From contig NC_087067.1 of NCBI RefSeq assembly GCF_963678635.1, positions 28,339,547 through 28,403,546 on the forward strand: a DNA stretch of 64,000 bases. Reading direction: 5' to 3'. Made by a program: the position numbers and the translations under genes. Shown here piece by piece: positions 45,101-53,029 of the stretch; position 1 is the first letter of the stretch; each line of letters starts with the position of its first letter. Under the pieces are notes generated by a model. It did not search any database. It was not told the DNA's origin and worked only from the letters and a program-made list of their open reading frames with translations. Origin of the DNA: Symsagittifera roscoffensis (taxonomy: Eukaryota > Xenacoelomorpha > Acoela > Convolutidae).

Positions 45101-48100
45101 TGCATTGTTGAGGGCCGGTGGCTTAGATGCGATACAGGGGACTCTGAATTTTCTAGTTGTGAGGGATCAAATCCGCCTCCCTAATAGTGTTTTTATTTCA
45201 AGGCTTTTTTGCCTTTTCTTTATTTCACTTGATAGCTGCTTTTTTTCTTCGTTTTCTTGCTAGTGTTTGCGAAGCGCAGCTGCGCATCTGTGTTAATTCA
45301 TCAAATGAACCGGAAAAAGCGGTTTGTTTCAAACAACACTACGAGCATAAAATTACCTTTCAGAAATTTTCTAGCGCAATGTCGTGCATTTTTTTGAGAT
45401 GCAAAATTTATACATTATTTGGCTTTATGCCTTCAAAGTTATTACATGCAAAGTAAGTGTGGAATAGTTAATTATATTCCAAATTATTTTTTGTGTTGCT
45501 GCTGTATTGGTTTCTATAGATAGAAAGTTTTCAAAGGCCTTTGATGGAGATCCGAGGACGTGCGACTCCAAATCTCCTGTTTGTAGGTTGGGTTGCGCGA
45601 CAGCAAAAGATTATTTCCAAGGCTTATTTTTATGCTAAATAAATTAGCGCTGATTATTTAACGAGTTTATACTCTGTGTTTTCATGAAATTGAACATCAG
45701 TCGAGAAAAGTTGAACAAGTCAAATTTTCCAACTGTTTTTCAAAGACCTAATTTTTTTTTCCAACTGTTTGTTTTCAAAGACCTAATTTATGGAATTGTA
45801 TGATTAGTTTTATTTAAGCAACTCGCCTCTGTGTTTGAATAGTCAAATCATTTAAGCAAAAAACGACAGCCATATATTTTTCATTTTGAAATTTTAAAGT
45901 TGATGTTTTTTTTAAACGAGTCAAATTTTCTTTTCTTTTCCAACTGTATGTTTTCATAGACCCAATTTATGAAATTGTATGATAAGTTATATTGAGATCC
46001 GAGGACGTGCGACTCCAAATCGCCTGCTTGTAGGTTGGATTGCGCGACAGCAAAAGATTATTTCCAAGGCTTATTTTTACCATTTTCCTTTCTTATTCAT
46101 TTTTTACTGCTCATTTTGGTCATTTGTGTTTGCGAAGCGCAGCTTCGCCTCTGTGTTTGAATAGTAAGACTATCATTTGTCTGCTGATTGTTGTATGTCA
46201 TTTTTTTTTAAAATAGAATTTTCCGCTGATTAAAACAGTTTTTGTTATCATTGAAAGTCGTTGTTCTCAGTTTTTGATATCATTGAAAAACTCAGATTTT
46301 TCGAACGTAATTGTTTTTTTTTTCGTTTTAATGTTTTTTTTAAATTGTATCTCCTTCATCTCATATTTCGTCATTTGATGAGACAAAAAATTGTTTCTTT
46401 TTCTCACGTTTCTAATCAGTTCTAAATTTTTTATGACAATTTTTTTTTCATAGACCTAATGTTTTCATAGACCTAATTTATGGAATTGTATGATTAGTTA
46501 TATTGAGGTCAATCCGGGCTTTTTCCGTTTCATCTTTTATTCGCTAGCTCTTTCATCCGTGCTTTAAGCTGCAAAATTCCCGTTGTTCTGTGTGTCTATA
46601 TTGAAATGTGAATAAGCATGTTCAACTGCTGTTTCTTAGGTACATTTGGAATCAGAAATTCGAACTACGCAACCAGCCATTAACTCCCGATAGGCGGAAA
46701 CAGAATTTGTCTTCTAAATTGGCGGTGAACAGAAATATCTCGTCATCACCGTCTGCGGCTTCGGAGGAAGTAAAAATGGCTCTGAATGGGACTCCGGGTT
46801 ACCGATCGGGTTCAATTGGTAGACTTCCAAACTACAAGAGGGAAGTTCGACTACCCTCTATGTATCTGAACAAGCAAAGCAGTTTTAGAGGATACCCGCC
46901 AAAAGCGCAATCAACTCCAAGCCGTTACGGAGAATCTCGACCACCGGAAACAGTCATAATAGAAGATACTGACAACGATGCAAAGAATCAGGAGGTCAAT
47001 AGAAGAACAAGTCGAGAAAATAACAAAACGATAGATCATCAGCCTGATTTGAAGCATTTAGGAAATAACTCATCTGTGATAAATCAGCCTGAAAAACAGC
47101 AGAGTGGAGATAGTTTCGCTAGTAATAAAACAGTAGTTGTGCAATACTCGAACTTGAAAGCGGATGATAACTTCGGTAATGCTTCTTACAATAGATACAA
47201 TGATAGTAAACAGTTTGCTAGGAATTCGACAGGATTGCAGCTGGGTTTTAATGGTTCGCCTAGTCATCAAAATTTTACTTCCTCGCAGCATATTATCGCC
47301 AAGCAAAGCAAAGGCGAAGAACTGACCGTCAGACTTCAGCAACATACACAGGAAACTGTGAATAATTTTCTAAGAGTGACTAACAATGCGGCAAATAATT
47401 CTGTAAAGTTAAATCCAGCTCGCGTGGACTTACCAACAGGGCAAAAAAGTCCATCGTTTGCGCCTAAAGAGTTACAATTTAACGTCATTACGAATCCTGG
47501 AATATCAATCAAAAGACCTGTTCCAGTATCGTTTAGTAATTCTAACAATGGTAACCAAAGTCAGATGTCAGGATCTAATCTAAATGCTTCGCAGTTTGGA
47601 CCAACTTATGTTGCCAGAGAGGAAACGGTTGTTGACCAATCAAATTTAAGGGCACAATTGGCCAATCAGAACAGATCTCAGACAGTTTACGTCAGTCAAG
47701 ACGGTAAAGTCAATGCAACCCATCCAGTTATAAGTGCAATACCGGTTAAGTTCATAACCAATCCACCGACTGGCGGTCATAATGGAACTTTCGCTCTGAT
47801 TAAAAACCCTTCTGGAAATGGGCAGATCAAAACATTTCAGCCATTGCCTGCAAATAAACAGCCTGTAAGTGTGCAGAACTTCATAAATGCAAATACTAGT
47901 CCGGGAGCCCGGGGTTCGAATCCAGTCAGTTTTCAGTTTTCGCCGTTTAGTGGAAAGTCAAATTTCAATGAAGAAATATCGAACGTGAACGTAAATAACC
48001 AGAACTCACCAGTTAATAAGGTGCAAACGAACATTGGGATCAATACAAACGAGCTGCAACCTAAACCTCTTTTGAAGTTTACTCTTCCTCAAAACGCCGC

Positions 48101-48989
48101 AGCATTAGCTGGTAAGAAGTTAGCCTTTGCACCAATCAATCCAACGAACAATCCTTCGGCTGCAAGTAACATTTCAGTGGGTACTGTAAAACAGATGAAT
48201 ATCATTAACCCGACTTATTACAATATCACACTGAACCCGACTCTATCCAATGCAATTCCAAGTAGCAATACCTCTGTAGTTTCTTCTCAATCATTAATCT
48301 CTTATGAACCAAATCATTCTCAACCGGCCCGTAATACCAATACTCGAATTCAGCATGTTTCAAGTCAGAATTTGGGGTTCACTGGAGCCCCTTCGAAACA
48401 ATCTGTGATGTCGCAAATTAGTCCTGGTCATAAAAATCAGTTCGCAAACACAATTCTTGAAAGCACGAACGCGCAAAATGCCGCTCAACGAGATCCCTTG
48501 CTAAATAGTACTCATAGTGAGGTTCATTTCACAACCACGGTTCCTCGAAATGCGACGACGCAAAATTCTCTTCAACAAGGGCCACTGAAGTTTAATGGTC
48601 AGATAATGACGGCAACGCAAAATTCAGTACAGAGCTCAAATACTCCAATGACCATTCGAACTCCGAGCGGAGCTCAATTAATATTCAATCCTCTGACTAA
48701 AAAGGCTCAACAGGCTGTGAATAATACAGCTCCAAGGCTACCGTTGTCATCACCGCAGGCAACAATGCAAGCGACATCTTGTCAGAAAGTTTCAGATGCA
48801 ACGAGGCCAGTTGCAACGATGCAAACAAGAGTGTTGACTCACCAAATTTCGTCAACAAGCCAGGAAACGGCGAAGAATTCCAAAGCAATTTCAACCAATC
48901 AACACCTTCCTCTCTCGGGAAAGCCGACAACGGCAAAATTGATCACAATTCCACTTGATTATAATTTTGCAAATCAAACCCAAAAGTAG
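20895..48989 (+). CDS. CECR2: CECR2-like DDT/bromodomain protein (13 exons)
   Basis: Joined exons: 20895-21104, 21382-21488, 21847-22033, 22932-23161, 23557-23731, 30875-30973, 36829-36976, 37623-37807, 38497-38632, 40625-40716, 43692-43757, 44048-44442, 46640-48989. Total 4380 nt, 1459 aa, one frame throughout, near human CECR2 length (about 1480 aa). Order: DDT domain from VRSWWEVASIVHF (about 42) to ICDYRL; the LRIEPLG..YWYFYG-type motif (about 173-198); a charged coiled coil (about 304-447) ending REGKPLPPYL; bromodomain (about 490-590) with VLSEIESHQDSHVFLDPV and the acetyl-lysine-binding Asn561 in WQYNG; a long disordered C-terminus. CECR2 partners ISWI ATPases in chromatin remodelling. 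The start Met is chosen because it directly precedes the DDT domain; the exon is open upstream to its acceptor at 20859. Confidence 0.94.
21382..21488 (+). CDS. CECR2: CECR2 exon 2 (DDT)
   Basis: Acceptor gacag at 21381, donor GTTAGT at 21489. Encodes EFEDELMRDKPGEENLFLSY and IDLLKGCLGLQEI, the middle helices of the DDT domain; phase 2 out. Confidence 0.9.
21847..22033 (+). CDS. CECR2: CECR2 exon 3 (DDT end)
   Basis: Acceptor ttttag at 21846, donor GTAAGT at 22034. Encodes FMNFNDHLKNFIAY and YDKVCLINRICDYRLTTLDA, matching the family's RLCDYRLDADD region. Confidence 0.9.
22034..22931 (+). other. CECR2 intron 3
   Basis: Holds a pyrimidine-rich run (22145-22185), a degenerate tRNA-like head near 22190-22250, two related segments with gtgtctg..cggcttagttgcc wording (22469, 22595), and a GCGAAGC hairpin tail at 22796-22812. 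No exon recognised. Confidence 0.6.
22796..22812 (+). repeat. GCGAAGC-type hairpin tail
   Basis: gcgaagctcctcttcgc followed by ctctgtgttgaa. The same tail closes other SINE-like copies at 13728, 37412, 39950, 45269, 46132, 50777 and 60499. Confidence 0.6.
22932..23161 (+). CDS. CECR2: CECR2 exon 4 (EPLG/WYFYG motif)
   Basis: Acceptor ctttag at 22931, donor GTGAGT at 23162, phase 2. DVDAESLRIEPLGTDSKG and FWYFYGSRLY are almost diagnostic for CECR2. A lysine-rich stretch (KKSKKKKNKKK) follows, probably a nuclear localisation signal. Confidence 0.93.
23557..23731 (+). CDS. CECR2: CECR2 exon 5
   Basis: Acceptor gtttcag at 23556, donor GTTGGT at 23732, phase 0. EWRLVASSLSEWESLAETY and QELFSVINENFLPIL match the conserved segment after the DDT module in CECR2. 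Confidence 0.92.
24890..26193 (+). mobile_element. Satellite array ending in Helitron-like 3' terminus (copy 2)
   Basis: Eight degenerate units of about 150-225 bp start near 24893, 25045, 25207, 25378, 25547, 25716, 25862 and 26087. Each has a gctgtcagagtactctcag-like block, a gactgctcaaatct-like block and gagatatgacgtttttt. The array closes with gcaccggaggtgc (26169-26181), a perfect 5-bp stem with a 3-base loop, then gttaaacg, then CTAG (26190-26193) and T. The end matches copy 1 at 5439-5463 almost base for base. The 5' TC terminus was not identified. Confidence 0.68.
26531..26757 (+). repeat. 113-bp tandem duplication
   Basis: tatgaagacacaattaatct at 26531 recurs at 26644. The two copies, through to the cactctccagYaatctcaa end, differ at about one base. 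A very recent local duplication just beside the FLYWCH-MULE remnant. Confidence 0.85.
26881..27705 (-). pseudogene. FLYWCH-MULE transposase remnant
   Basis: The upstream half (27705-27289) encodes a FLYWCH zinc finger: KGKQMLVVSGHEYYLKRKN, NWNCSKYQTHKCRVTA and ETRGEHNHD hold the Cys2His2 pattern. The downstream half (27243-26881) encodes the start of a MULE transposase core: FWLADGTFKVTPKMFYQLY, including the DGTFK aspartate motif, then IYAFLPIKTEKTYHSF. The halves are in the same frame, separated by one TGA (27286-27288). The protein ends at 26881 before the second catalytic aspartate, the zinc-binding region and the catalytic Glu, so the core is truncated. It lies antisense in a CECR2 intron. 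No terminal repeats seen. A decayed Mutator-like copy is the best reading. Confidence 0.82.
28583..29310 (+). repeat. Three tandem 242-bp units
   Basis: attatcttccttgtgca begins units at 28583, 28825 and 29068. Shared landmarks are acggaacttaaggttgct, tggtcgaatggtcggaa, cgttttgagagag, gcatccgagtctatctgtgc, taaataaatacagatgaatg and aagcaattgcttttctagc. Copies differ at few positions. A diverged single copy is at 24437-24573. The unit carries AATAAA, but I have no evidence it is transcribed. Confidence 0.9.
30520..30590 (+). repeat. tRNA-like sequence
   Basis: tagcgtagtggt (about 30528-30539) is an excellent A box. The downstream catcgatcccc is a weaker B box. The acceptor ends do not pair clearly, so a tRNA-derived SINE head or tRNA relic is more likely than a functional tRNA. 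Confidence 0.4.
30875..30973 (+). CDS. CECR2: CECR2 exon 6 (coiled coil)
   Basis: Acceptor tgtttag at 30874. Thirty-three codons rich in E, K and R (AEEKSRVRRVHEMES, RRLEEKRKEKELQK), corresponding to the RIEKQKRKEEEE part of vertebrate CECR2. The donor GTCTGC (30974) is weaker than the others, but phase 0 joins correctly to the next exon. Confidence 0.82.
32270..32700 (+). repeat. + strand family copy
   Basis: gagtcgataaacatagtgaag, cttttaattttgacttttagcggtttgac, attgaacagc, ttctcagcggaataaaaa, cagctttctcaat, ttcaaagagctttaaggcc, and tail gacttttccaactgcctgttggc. A partial copy at 32080-32230 and a truncated one at 32830-33130 (with gactcttaaataggtcgcgat) flank it in the same orientation. 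Confidence 0.7.
34045..34224 (-). repeat. Two tRNA-like SINE heads, minus strand
   Basis: Read on the minus strand, 34224-34148 has tttggttaagttgct (A-box region), caattcttaatct (resembling a tRNA-Lys anticodon loop, CUU) and gaggttcgagtccc (B box). A second unit, 34115-34045, has atggttaagtggct and gtggttcgaggcc. T stems do not pair well, so these are tRNA-derived repeats rather than genes. Confidence 0.5.
34370..34975 (+). repeat. TTTA-rich simple repeat with 308-bp duplication
   Basis: Mostly tttatttattta and variants. A segment starting ttattctttctttcatttag at 34528 recurs at about 34836 with small changes, including atgggtctgtttgtttgg. The open frame here is low-complexity F/Y/L/I and should not be called a gene. 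Confidence 0.85.
35104..35740 (+). repeat. Satellite A, about 44-bp half-units
   Basis: Fifteen occurrences of tgtgtatacttgtattagg or close variants at 43-46 bp spacing. Two spacer types alternate: one with acacag then a T-run and caactgc, the other with acactg then tagtttcaatcaactg. This makes an 88-bp higher-order dimer. Each half-unit has tgtgta..tacaca ends that can pair. Confidence 0.92.
35810..36720 (+). repeat. Satellite B, about 76-bp units
   Basis: About a dozen units with gtgtatacatgtgttagtac, gatttttagttct, gaactgttatttca and gctctttgtcaatatagc at roughly 76-bp spacing. It directly follows satellite A and shares the gtgtatac.tgt.ttag core with it. The array ends about 110 bp before the acceptor of CECR2 exon 7. 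Confidence 0.9.
36829..36976 (+). CDS. CECR2: CECR2 exon 7 (coiled coil)
   Basis: Acceptor gaactag at 36828, donor GTAGGC at 36977, phase 1. Encodes MEEEEARRAEEQEKREALK and QRKAELANQERLQREEAKA, a strong charged helix matching the EERKREL region of CECR2. Confidence 0.88.
36977..37622 (+). other. CECR2 intron 7
   Basis: Contains a copy of a repeat with gcgcgcttcc..cctcaaagtt and aaaatagtaccaaaag wording (37108-37260; relatives at 41280 and 63035) and a hairpin tail gcgaagagcagcttcgc (37412-37428). Confidence 0.6.
37623..37807 (+). CDS. CECR2: CECR2 exon 8
   Basis: Acceptor tttatag at 37622, donor GTACAG at 37808, phase 0. RQKRVAMREERIALIREGK and PLPPYL align with the RRKLREERAWLLAQGKELPP region of CECR2, followed by a serine/proline-rich linker. 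Confidence 0.92.
37808..38496 (+). other. CECR2 intron 8
   Basis: AT-rich. An open frame runs 30 codons past the exon 8 donor but has no family match. Two related phrases near 38281-38435 (cgcgaaa..ccgaccaatcaagc) resemble 61712-61755. Nothing else recognised. Confidence 0.5.
38497..38632 (+). CDS. CECR2: CECR2 exon 9 (linker to bromodomain)
   Basis: Acceptor tatcag at 38496, donor GTAAGG at 38633, phase 1. A basic patch (KWRGRKRG) is followed by acidic SADEDSLDEDEVTTGILK, equivalent to the LDDDFTAMYKVL entry into the bromodomain. Confidence 0.88.
39580..39970 (+). repeat. Two SINE-like units in tandem
   Basis: Each unit has ggcaatt..cagcatc, a gtggc..gt segment, then a tRNA-like head: ccgatggcacagatg..gaggttcaatgccgc (39660-39722) and cgtggcgcagatgag..acgttcgaatccgac (39825-39885). 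The second continues through a T-rich body to gcgaaatgcagcttcg. Related to 44985-45330 and 58700-58830. Confidence 0.6.
40018..40530 (+). repeat. + strand family copy
   Basis: gagtgatgagcttagtgaagactcttatatagg, T-run cagaaaaaagtctta, atttctagcggaataaaatc, cagttttctctagttgggtt, ttcaaagagctta, and tail cactctttttcaacggtcttttgg. Confidence 0.72.
40625..40716 (+). CDS. CECR2: CECR2 exon 10 (bromodomain N-terminal part)
   Basis: Acceptor catttcag at 40624, donor GTTTGA at 40717. VLSEIESHQDSHVFLDPVTD and APGYSSVIK match [29 protein letters not shown] of CECR2. The usual WPF shelf is HVF here. Confidence 0.9.
40717..43691 (+). other. CECR2 intron 10
   Basis: Contains a relative of the 37.1 kb repeat (41280-41460), an internally deleted + strand family copy (41650-41865), a gtgtctgctcaaagg..cggacttgtttccgc segment (42420-42470), and three diverged segments around ctcgaaaact..cc..ggttcaat (42850, 43010, 43180). 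No exon recognised. Confidence 0.6.
41650..41865 (+). repeat. + strand family copy, internally deleted
   Basis: Head gtcgataaacgtagtccagactcttatatagg, T-run caggaaaaatc, middle actccactattgaacagcaaaagtgtaaagg, then directly the tail gcgttcattgtctctttttcaactgcctgttggc. About half of the unit is missing. Confidence 0.7.
43692..43757 (+). CDS. CECR2: CECR2 exon 11 (bromodomain, micro-exon)
   Basis: 66 nt: acceptor T7-ag at 43691, donor GTTAGT at 43758, phase 0 on both sides. NPICLQDMYKKLRYSNYHSI replaces the APMDISSMEKKLNGGLY segment: the proline, M, KKL and Y positions are kept. Skipping it would keep the frame but remove the ZA-loop end and helix A. Confidence 0.88.
44048..44442 (+). CDS. CECR2: CECR2 exon 12 (bromodomain C-terminal part)
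   Basis: Acceptor ctttctag at 44047, donor GTGAGC at 44443, phase 2. FVQDGLRMFENCWQYNG holds the acetyl-lysine-binding Asn. FGKIAINVSKVFANGCRKHL completes helix C. A basic KGKGKKGKD stretch and an acidic/serine-rich tail follow. Confidence 0.93.
44985..45330 (+). repeat. SINE-like copy with hairpin tail
   Basis: ttggcaattttttgtagcat, gtggctactgtttg, tRNA-like head gccggtggcttagatgcg..gatcaaatccgcctccc, a T-rich body with ggctttttt..gctgctttttttcttc, then gcgaagcgcagctgcgc (45269-45285) and atctgtgttaattc. Confidence 0.65.
45965..46170 (+). repeat. SINE-like copy with perfect 7-bp hairpin tail
   Basis: gagatccgaggacgtgcgactccaaatc, ggttggattgcgcgacag, T-rich body, then gcgaagcgcagcttcgc (46132-46148; 7-bp stem, 3-base loop) and ctctgtgtttgaa. 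The head is duplicated at 45545-45640. Confidence 0.65.
46640..48989 (+). CDS. CECR2: CECR2 exon 13 (long disordered C-terminus)
   Basis: Acceptor gtttcttag at 46639. Begins RYIWNQKFELRNQPLTPDRR and ends with TAG at 48987-48989, about 783 residues in one exon. The composition is dominated by Asn, Ser, Gln, Thr and Pro, with no further domain recognised. Vertebrate CECR2 also has a long disordered C-terminus, but a proline/glycine-rich one. The length of the open frame and the exact junction phase make it secure as the terminal exon. Confidence 0.93.
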
Positions 48990-51900
48990 ATGAATTGCTT
49001 AATGCGTTTCTCATTCAGTGTTTTTTTTTGCAATTTGACAGATTGGTTCTTCGTTTAAAAAGATAGTAATTTAAATTTCATGTCACAAATTTATAAACAT
49101 TCTTTGTAAGAAAAATCCGTTTATACTTTAGTTCGGCTTGGGAAAGTACCTATGCAATAAGCCTGTCGCGGGGCATTTCAAAGTCAAATTTTACTAACCA
49201 TACCTATTATAGCAGTGAGGATTTTAAAGTCTTTTGGATATTGCCTCTTCATTGGACCCTTTAAATATCTGAATTGTTTATCAGGACATACTCGGTACGT
49301 TTATTCACATTTGTTTTTAGATACAGAAAACTACTGAAAGAATTATTAATCAGTTAAGTCTACCTTGCTGCTTCAGTGATAATCAGTGAAATGGTCATTA
49401 TTTTTGTGCTTTACCTTATTAAACACTTTTATGGTCATAAAGAAGTCAACAAATGAACTGAACACATTATTAATAGTCGATGAACATAGTTCCGATTATT
49501 GTATAGGTCGCGATGGACACTTATATAGGTCGTGATGACTTTTTTTCAGGAAAAGTCTTTTAATTTGATCCGGCTCAAATTTTGTTTATTCGTGGTTTGA
49601 GTTTTAAATTTTCCAGGTTCAATTCAAATTCATTTGCCTAAAGGTAGGCAAACTGTGCTATCCAATTACGAAATTGCAACTGGCGCGAAGAATTGAAAAT
49701 GCCCATGTTTCGAATGAGGATTTGAATTGTGAGACTTCCCAGCGTAATAAAAAAAATATGTTGATACAGTTTTCTCGAATTAGGTTAGTTTTAAAAAAAA
49801 TCTTCTATCTTTCAAAGAGCTTTATGGCGATATATGTTTTTTTTTCGATTTTTTGTGATCCTTGAGTTCATTGGCACAATTTCAACTCTTTGTGCTCTAT
49901 GTTTTCTATTGCGCACTCAATTTTCGTTGGCCATTTCTGCATGGGGTGAAACGAATTCTAGTTTGGCGGTTGAAAACATGGCAAAAAAATTAAATTGTAC
50001 AATTTTGTGTCTGAAAATGTGATTTAAAGTTTAGATTAGAGTAAGTCAGAAACGATAGCTCGAGTAACATGGGTTTTTTCATTTTAAGTTTTCGCATCCT
50101 TTTAGGACAAATTTGAGGAGTTTTTTTTTAAACACAATTTGGTAGTTTACAATGCGGTTACTACTCAAAGTAAAATTTTAATTAAGTTAGAGAAGTTTTT
50201 AAAACCGATTACGGAGCACATTGAAAGAAATTGGACTTCAAACAAGTGAAAGTTTGACCGTTTTTCGGAAGTTTTCTGACTTCACTCGAAAATTACTGTG
50301 CCAGTTCTCAGGTTAAATTTTCCACCGAGAAACCCGGTTTTTGGAATCTTCTCTACTTTACCGACCATGACCTGTTTTTATTTTGACTTCATGATATTCA
50401 TGACTTTTTCCATTTTCTTAAAAACAACCCTATCAAAGTTGAATCAAAGGAAGAGGTCGCATTCATTTTTCCTGCCAAATCGGCTGCTCCCTATTTTTTG
50501 TAAGAGGGTTATGTCTTTAGGTCTCAAAAATGTACTTTCTTACCTATTTTAGTAGAGAAACAACTAAGGTCTTAGTCAAAGTCCAATTTTTGGAATAACG
50601 CATTTCGTCCCGCATCATTATAACAAAAATATCAAACAGGTACCTCCAGTTTTAGCTGGGCTCTAGGTGTCCTTCATAGAGACATTCTAAAATTATCGTT
50701 AACTAGTTTTTTAAAACATTTTTTATTTTTTTTCGGCTTGTGCTTTCTTTTGTGACTGTGTTGTATCGCAAATGGTGCGAAGCTCCGCTTCACCTCTGTA
50801 TTAAACCAATTTGAATGTTTACAATGTTCTTAATTTGATGGTTTTTTAAATAAAATTTTATTCAAGCAACTTTAAAAAGCGATTACGAAGTATATTGAAG
50901 GAAATTGAATCCGTTCTTTATAAAAAAGTTATTTGAAAAACGACATATTAAAACATCTCACAAAAATATGGCCAAATTTGTAACTGGCTGTGGTTCTAAA
51001 TTTTTTTGATATAATTGGTTGAGATTTTATTTTAACGACGCGATCGATAGAATTAAGTTCATCAAAAAGACAAATGACCCTTGACGTCACTGAAAAATGA
51101 CCCTTGACGAGTTTTTCTTGACGTATTTTTCTTGAACTTTGCGCTGACAGAATTAAAAATTTATGATATTAAGACAATAGGAGCGAACTGTATTTTAAAT
51201 GGTTGCAAGAAAACTGCACTGACAGTTTTCATCTGCCAGACGACTGTTCAGTATTTTTATAGCTCATTTGGTGTTATAGACATCAGATGTTTGATAACAG
51301 AACGCGTGGTTTCTTCAAAAGATAATGGAGTGGAATTGGAATAGTTTGTTTGATAAATAAGTTGTAATTTGCCTAAAACAAGACATACTATATGATGAGA
51401 CGCTCAAACATCTGGGTATTTAAAACGGGCTCTTTTCCAGTTCCTGCCCTTTCAAAATACCGAGTTTATGTTTGTTTTACGAGTTATTACGACTAAATAC
51501 GTGATGTTACGCTGATAAGTATGAAGAACAAATCGGTTCAGAATTGTCGATTTCTTCACCACGGCAAATTTCATTGTATTATGACAACGTTAAATAGACT
51601 TTTCAAAATTGAGTTTGAAAGGATGGCATCTGGAAAAGAGCCATAAAATGTTACCCTTGGTTGATCTCTGAAGCACTTCTTGCGCAGAGTATCCCATGGT
51701 TAGGTCTTTTTGTTTTTGGTCAATTTAAAATTTTTTTTGACAGTCTGAGCAGTAGCGCGAATGATTTGAGTTGTCTTTTAAGCATTCGAGTATCTCTATC
51801 TAAAAAATCGTACTGGTTAGGATTTCGAAGAAATTAATTCTAGATAGTTTTAGAAATCTTTTTCAGCGAATTGAATCGTTAGAAAAATAAATCAAACGGA

Positions 51901-52705
51901 TTGAAATTTATTAATGATCATAATTCTTCCGATTACTTTTTTATTTTGATGGAAAATTCAACGAGAAATTGTTTTGAAAGAGTTCATTGTGTCAGTCCTT
52001 ACTGTTCTTCTAAACAAGTTTTTTTGAACCAGCTAAATCGTATAACAAAATTTTATAAAATTTTTTGTATGATTTTGATTCATTTTTCTTTCTGAATTTC
52101 TTATTATAATTTGTCATTTTTCAATTCAAGTGTTTATGCGAGAGTGAATTATCAGCTTTGAATTCCACGATGCACTGAGGTAAATTATATTAAGTTTGTT
52201 TTAGTAAGATTTTATCTTTTTGTTTTTGATCCTGCTTCCCGTCGGCTCCCTGCTCAGTTGCAATTAGTTTGTAAACGTTCATCAGGAAGGTAAATCAGGT
52301 TCGCAATATCTTCTACTGCTGCGTTTCGGACAATAAATGAGGCCTAGCAAGTCTTTCTTTTCGATATCTTATTTTCACTGTTGTTTTCCAGTACGCATTA
52401 GCTGAGGAACCAGTCTTTTTCACCTTGCATATGGTCCGTGAGAAAACTCTGTCTCCTGTCTTAGAATTTAATTTTTGAATAGCTCTTTCTAGTTTAATTT
52501 CCTTGGAATTCAATTTTTGCAAAGTAATTTGTTTTCTCATTAATTGACGATCTACTACATAAGCACGCGCAGATACCTGAAGTTGCTAATTTTCAGTTTT
52601 AATTCAGACTAATATTTCGAGTCCAAAACAGAAGATTTTCAAGTTTTGAACACTGGATAATAAATTGTGTTATGAACTTTGTTTTTTTAACTAGTATTCA
52701 AGTTT
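48990..52705. other. CECR2-p47 intergenic region
   Basis: No gene supported. Contains a + strand family copy (49472-49865), a hairpin tail gcgaagctccgcttcac (50777), and two atgacccttgacg phrases near 51070-51115. The minus-strand frame at 52313-52540 is lysine-rich and unrecognised. I see no upstream exon encoding a UBA domain for p47. Confidence 0.55.
49472..49865 (+). repeat. + strand family copy
   Basis: tagtcgatgaacatagttccgat..ataggtcgcgatgg, then a second acttatataggtcgtgatga, T-run caggaaaagtctttta, cccagcgtaataaaa, cagttttctcgaattaggtta, tcaaagagctttatggc. The head is partly duplicated. Confidence 0.7.
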
Positions 52706-52834
52706 GTTGTATTTCAAGCTAATCTGAATTACTTATCATTCAAAGTTACCAACTTGAAAATTAAAGGTTTTTTGTTTAATTTTCAAGTTGGTAACTTTGA
52801 ATGATAAGTAATTCAGATTAGCTTGAAATACAAC
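52706..52834. repeat. Perfect 60-bp hairpin with 9-base loop
   Basis: Arm 52706-52765 and arm 52775-52834 are exact reverse complements, checked base by base across all 60 positions; the loop is ggttttttg. Pairing stops at once on both sides. It sits 195 bp upstream of the p47 start codon. The 60-bp perfect stem is longer than an ordinary animal microRNA precursor and lacks its bulges. A long hairpin RNA, a very recent inverted duplication, or a cloning/assembly fold-back artefact are all possible. Confidence 0.97.
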
Positions 52835-53019
52835 TTTAAAATTTTTCGTTTGCAAAATTTGCTCTCAATTAGTTCAAACATTTCGTGCTTAGTGATGCCT
52901 AGTTTAATCAGCTGAGATTTAGAGCCCGAAATATTTAGAATTGTATTTAAAAACTCCGGAGAATTGCGAATTAGTTTGTCAACCGAAAAGAATTTAGCCG
53001 AATCTGTCAATTGTTATGC

Positions 53020-53027
53020 CTTTTCAG
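53020..53027 (+). promoter_or_regulatory. Splice acceptor just before p47 ATG
   Basis: gccttttcag ends at 53027 and the ATG is at 53030. The frame stays open upstream to 52964, but that part has no family match. Splicing to a distant 5' exon or spliced-leader addition would both use this site. Confidence 0.5.
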
Positions 53028-53029
53028 AT

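Larger units (their letters stand above)
44443..46639 (+). other. CECR2 intron 12
   Basis: Built almost entirely from repeated SINE-like modules. tttggctttatgc segments recur at 44958 and 45418, ggacgtgcgactccaaatc heads at 45551 and 45999, and cctaatttatggaattgtatga tails at 45783, 45963 (variant) and 46470. Hairpin tails are at 45269 and 46132. Confidence 0.7.

Noticed and set aside
47900-47925. tRNA T-arm-like sequence gcccggggttcgaatcc
   Set aside because: Falls inside the continuous CECR2 last exon, with no A box at the right distance; probably chance or a relic now coding.
52313-52540. Minus-strand 75-codon lysine-rich frame
   Set aside because: No motif, no splice context; composition alone is not evidence.
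52813-53010. Minus-strand 65-codon frame just upstream of p47
   Set aside because: Overlaps the hairpin arm and the acceptor region; no recognisable domain.
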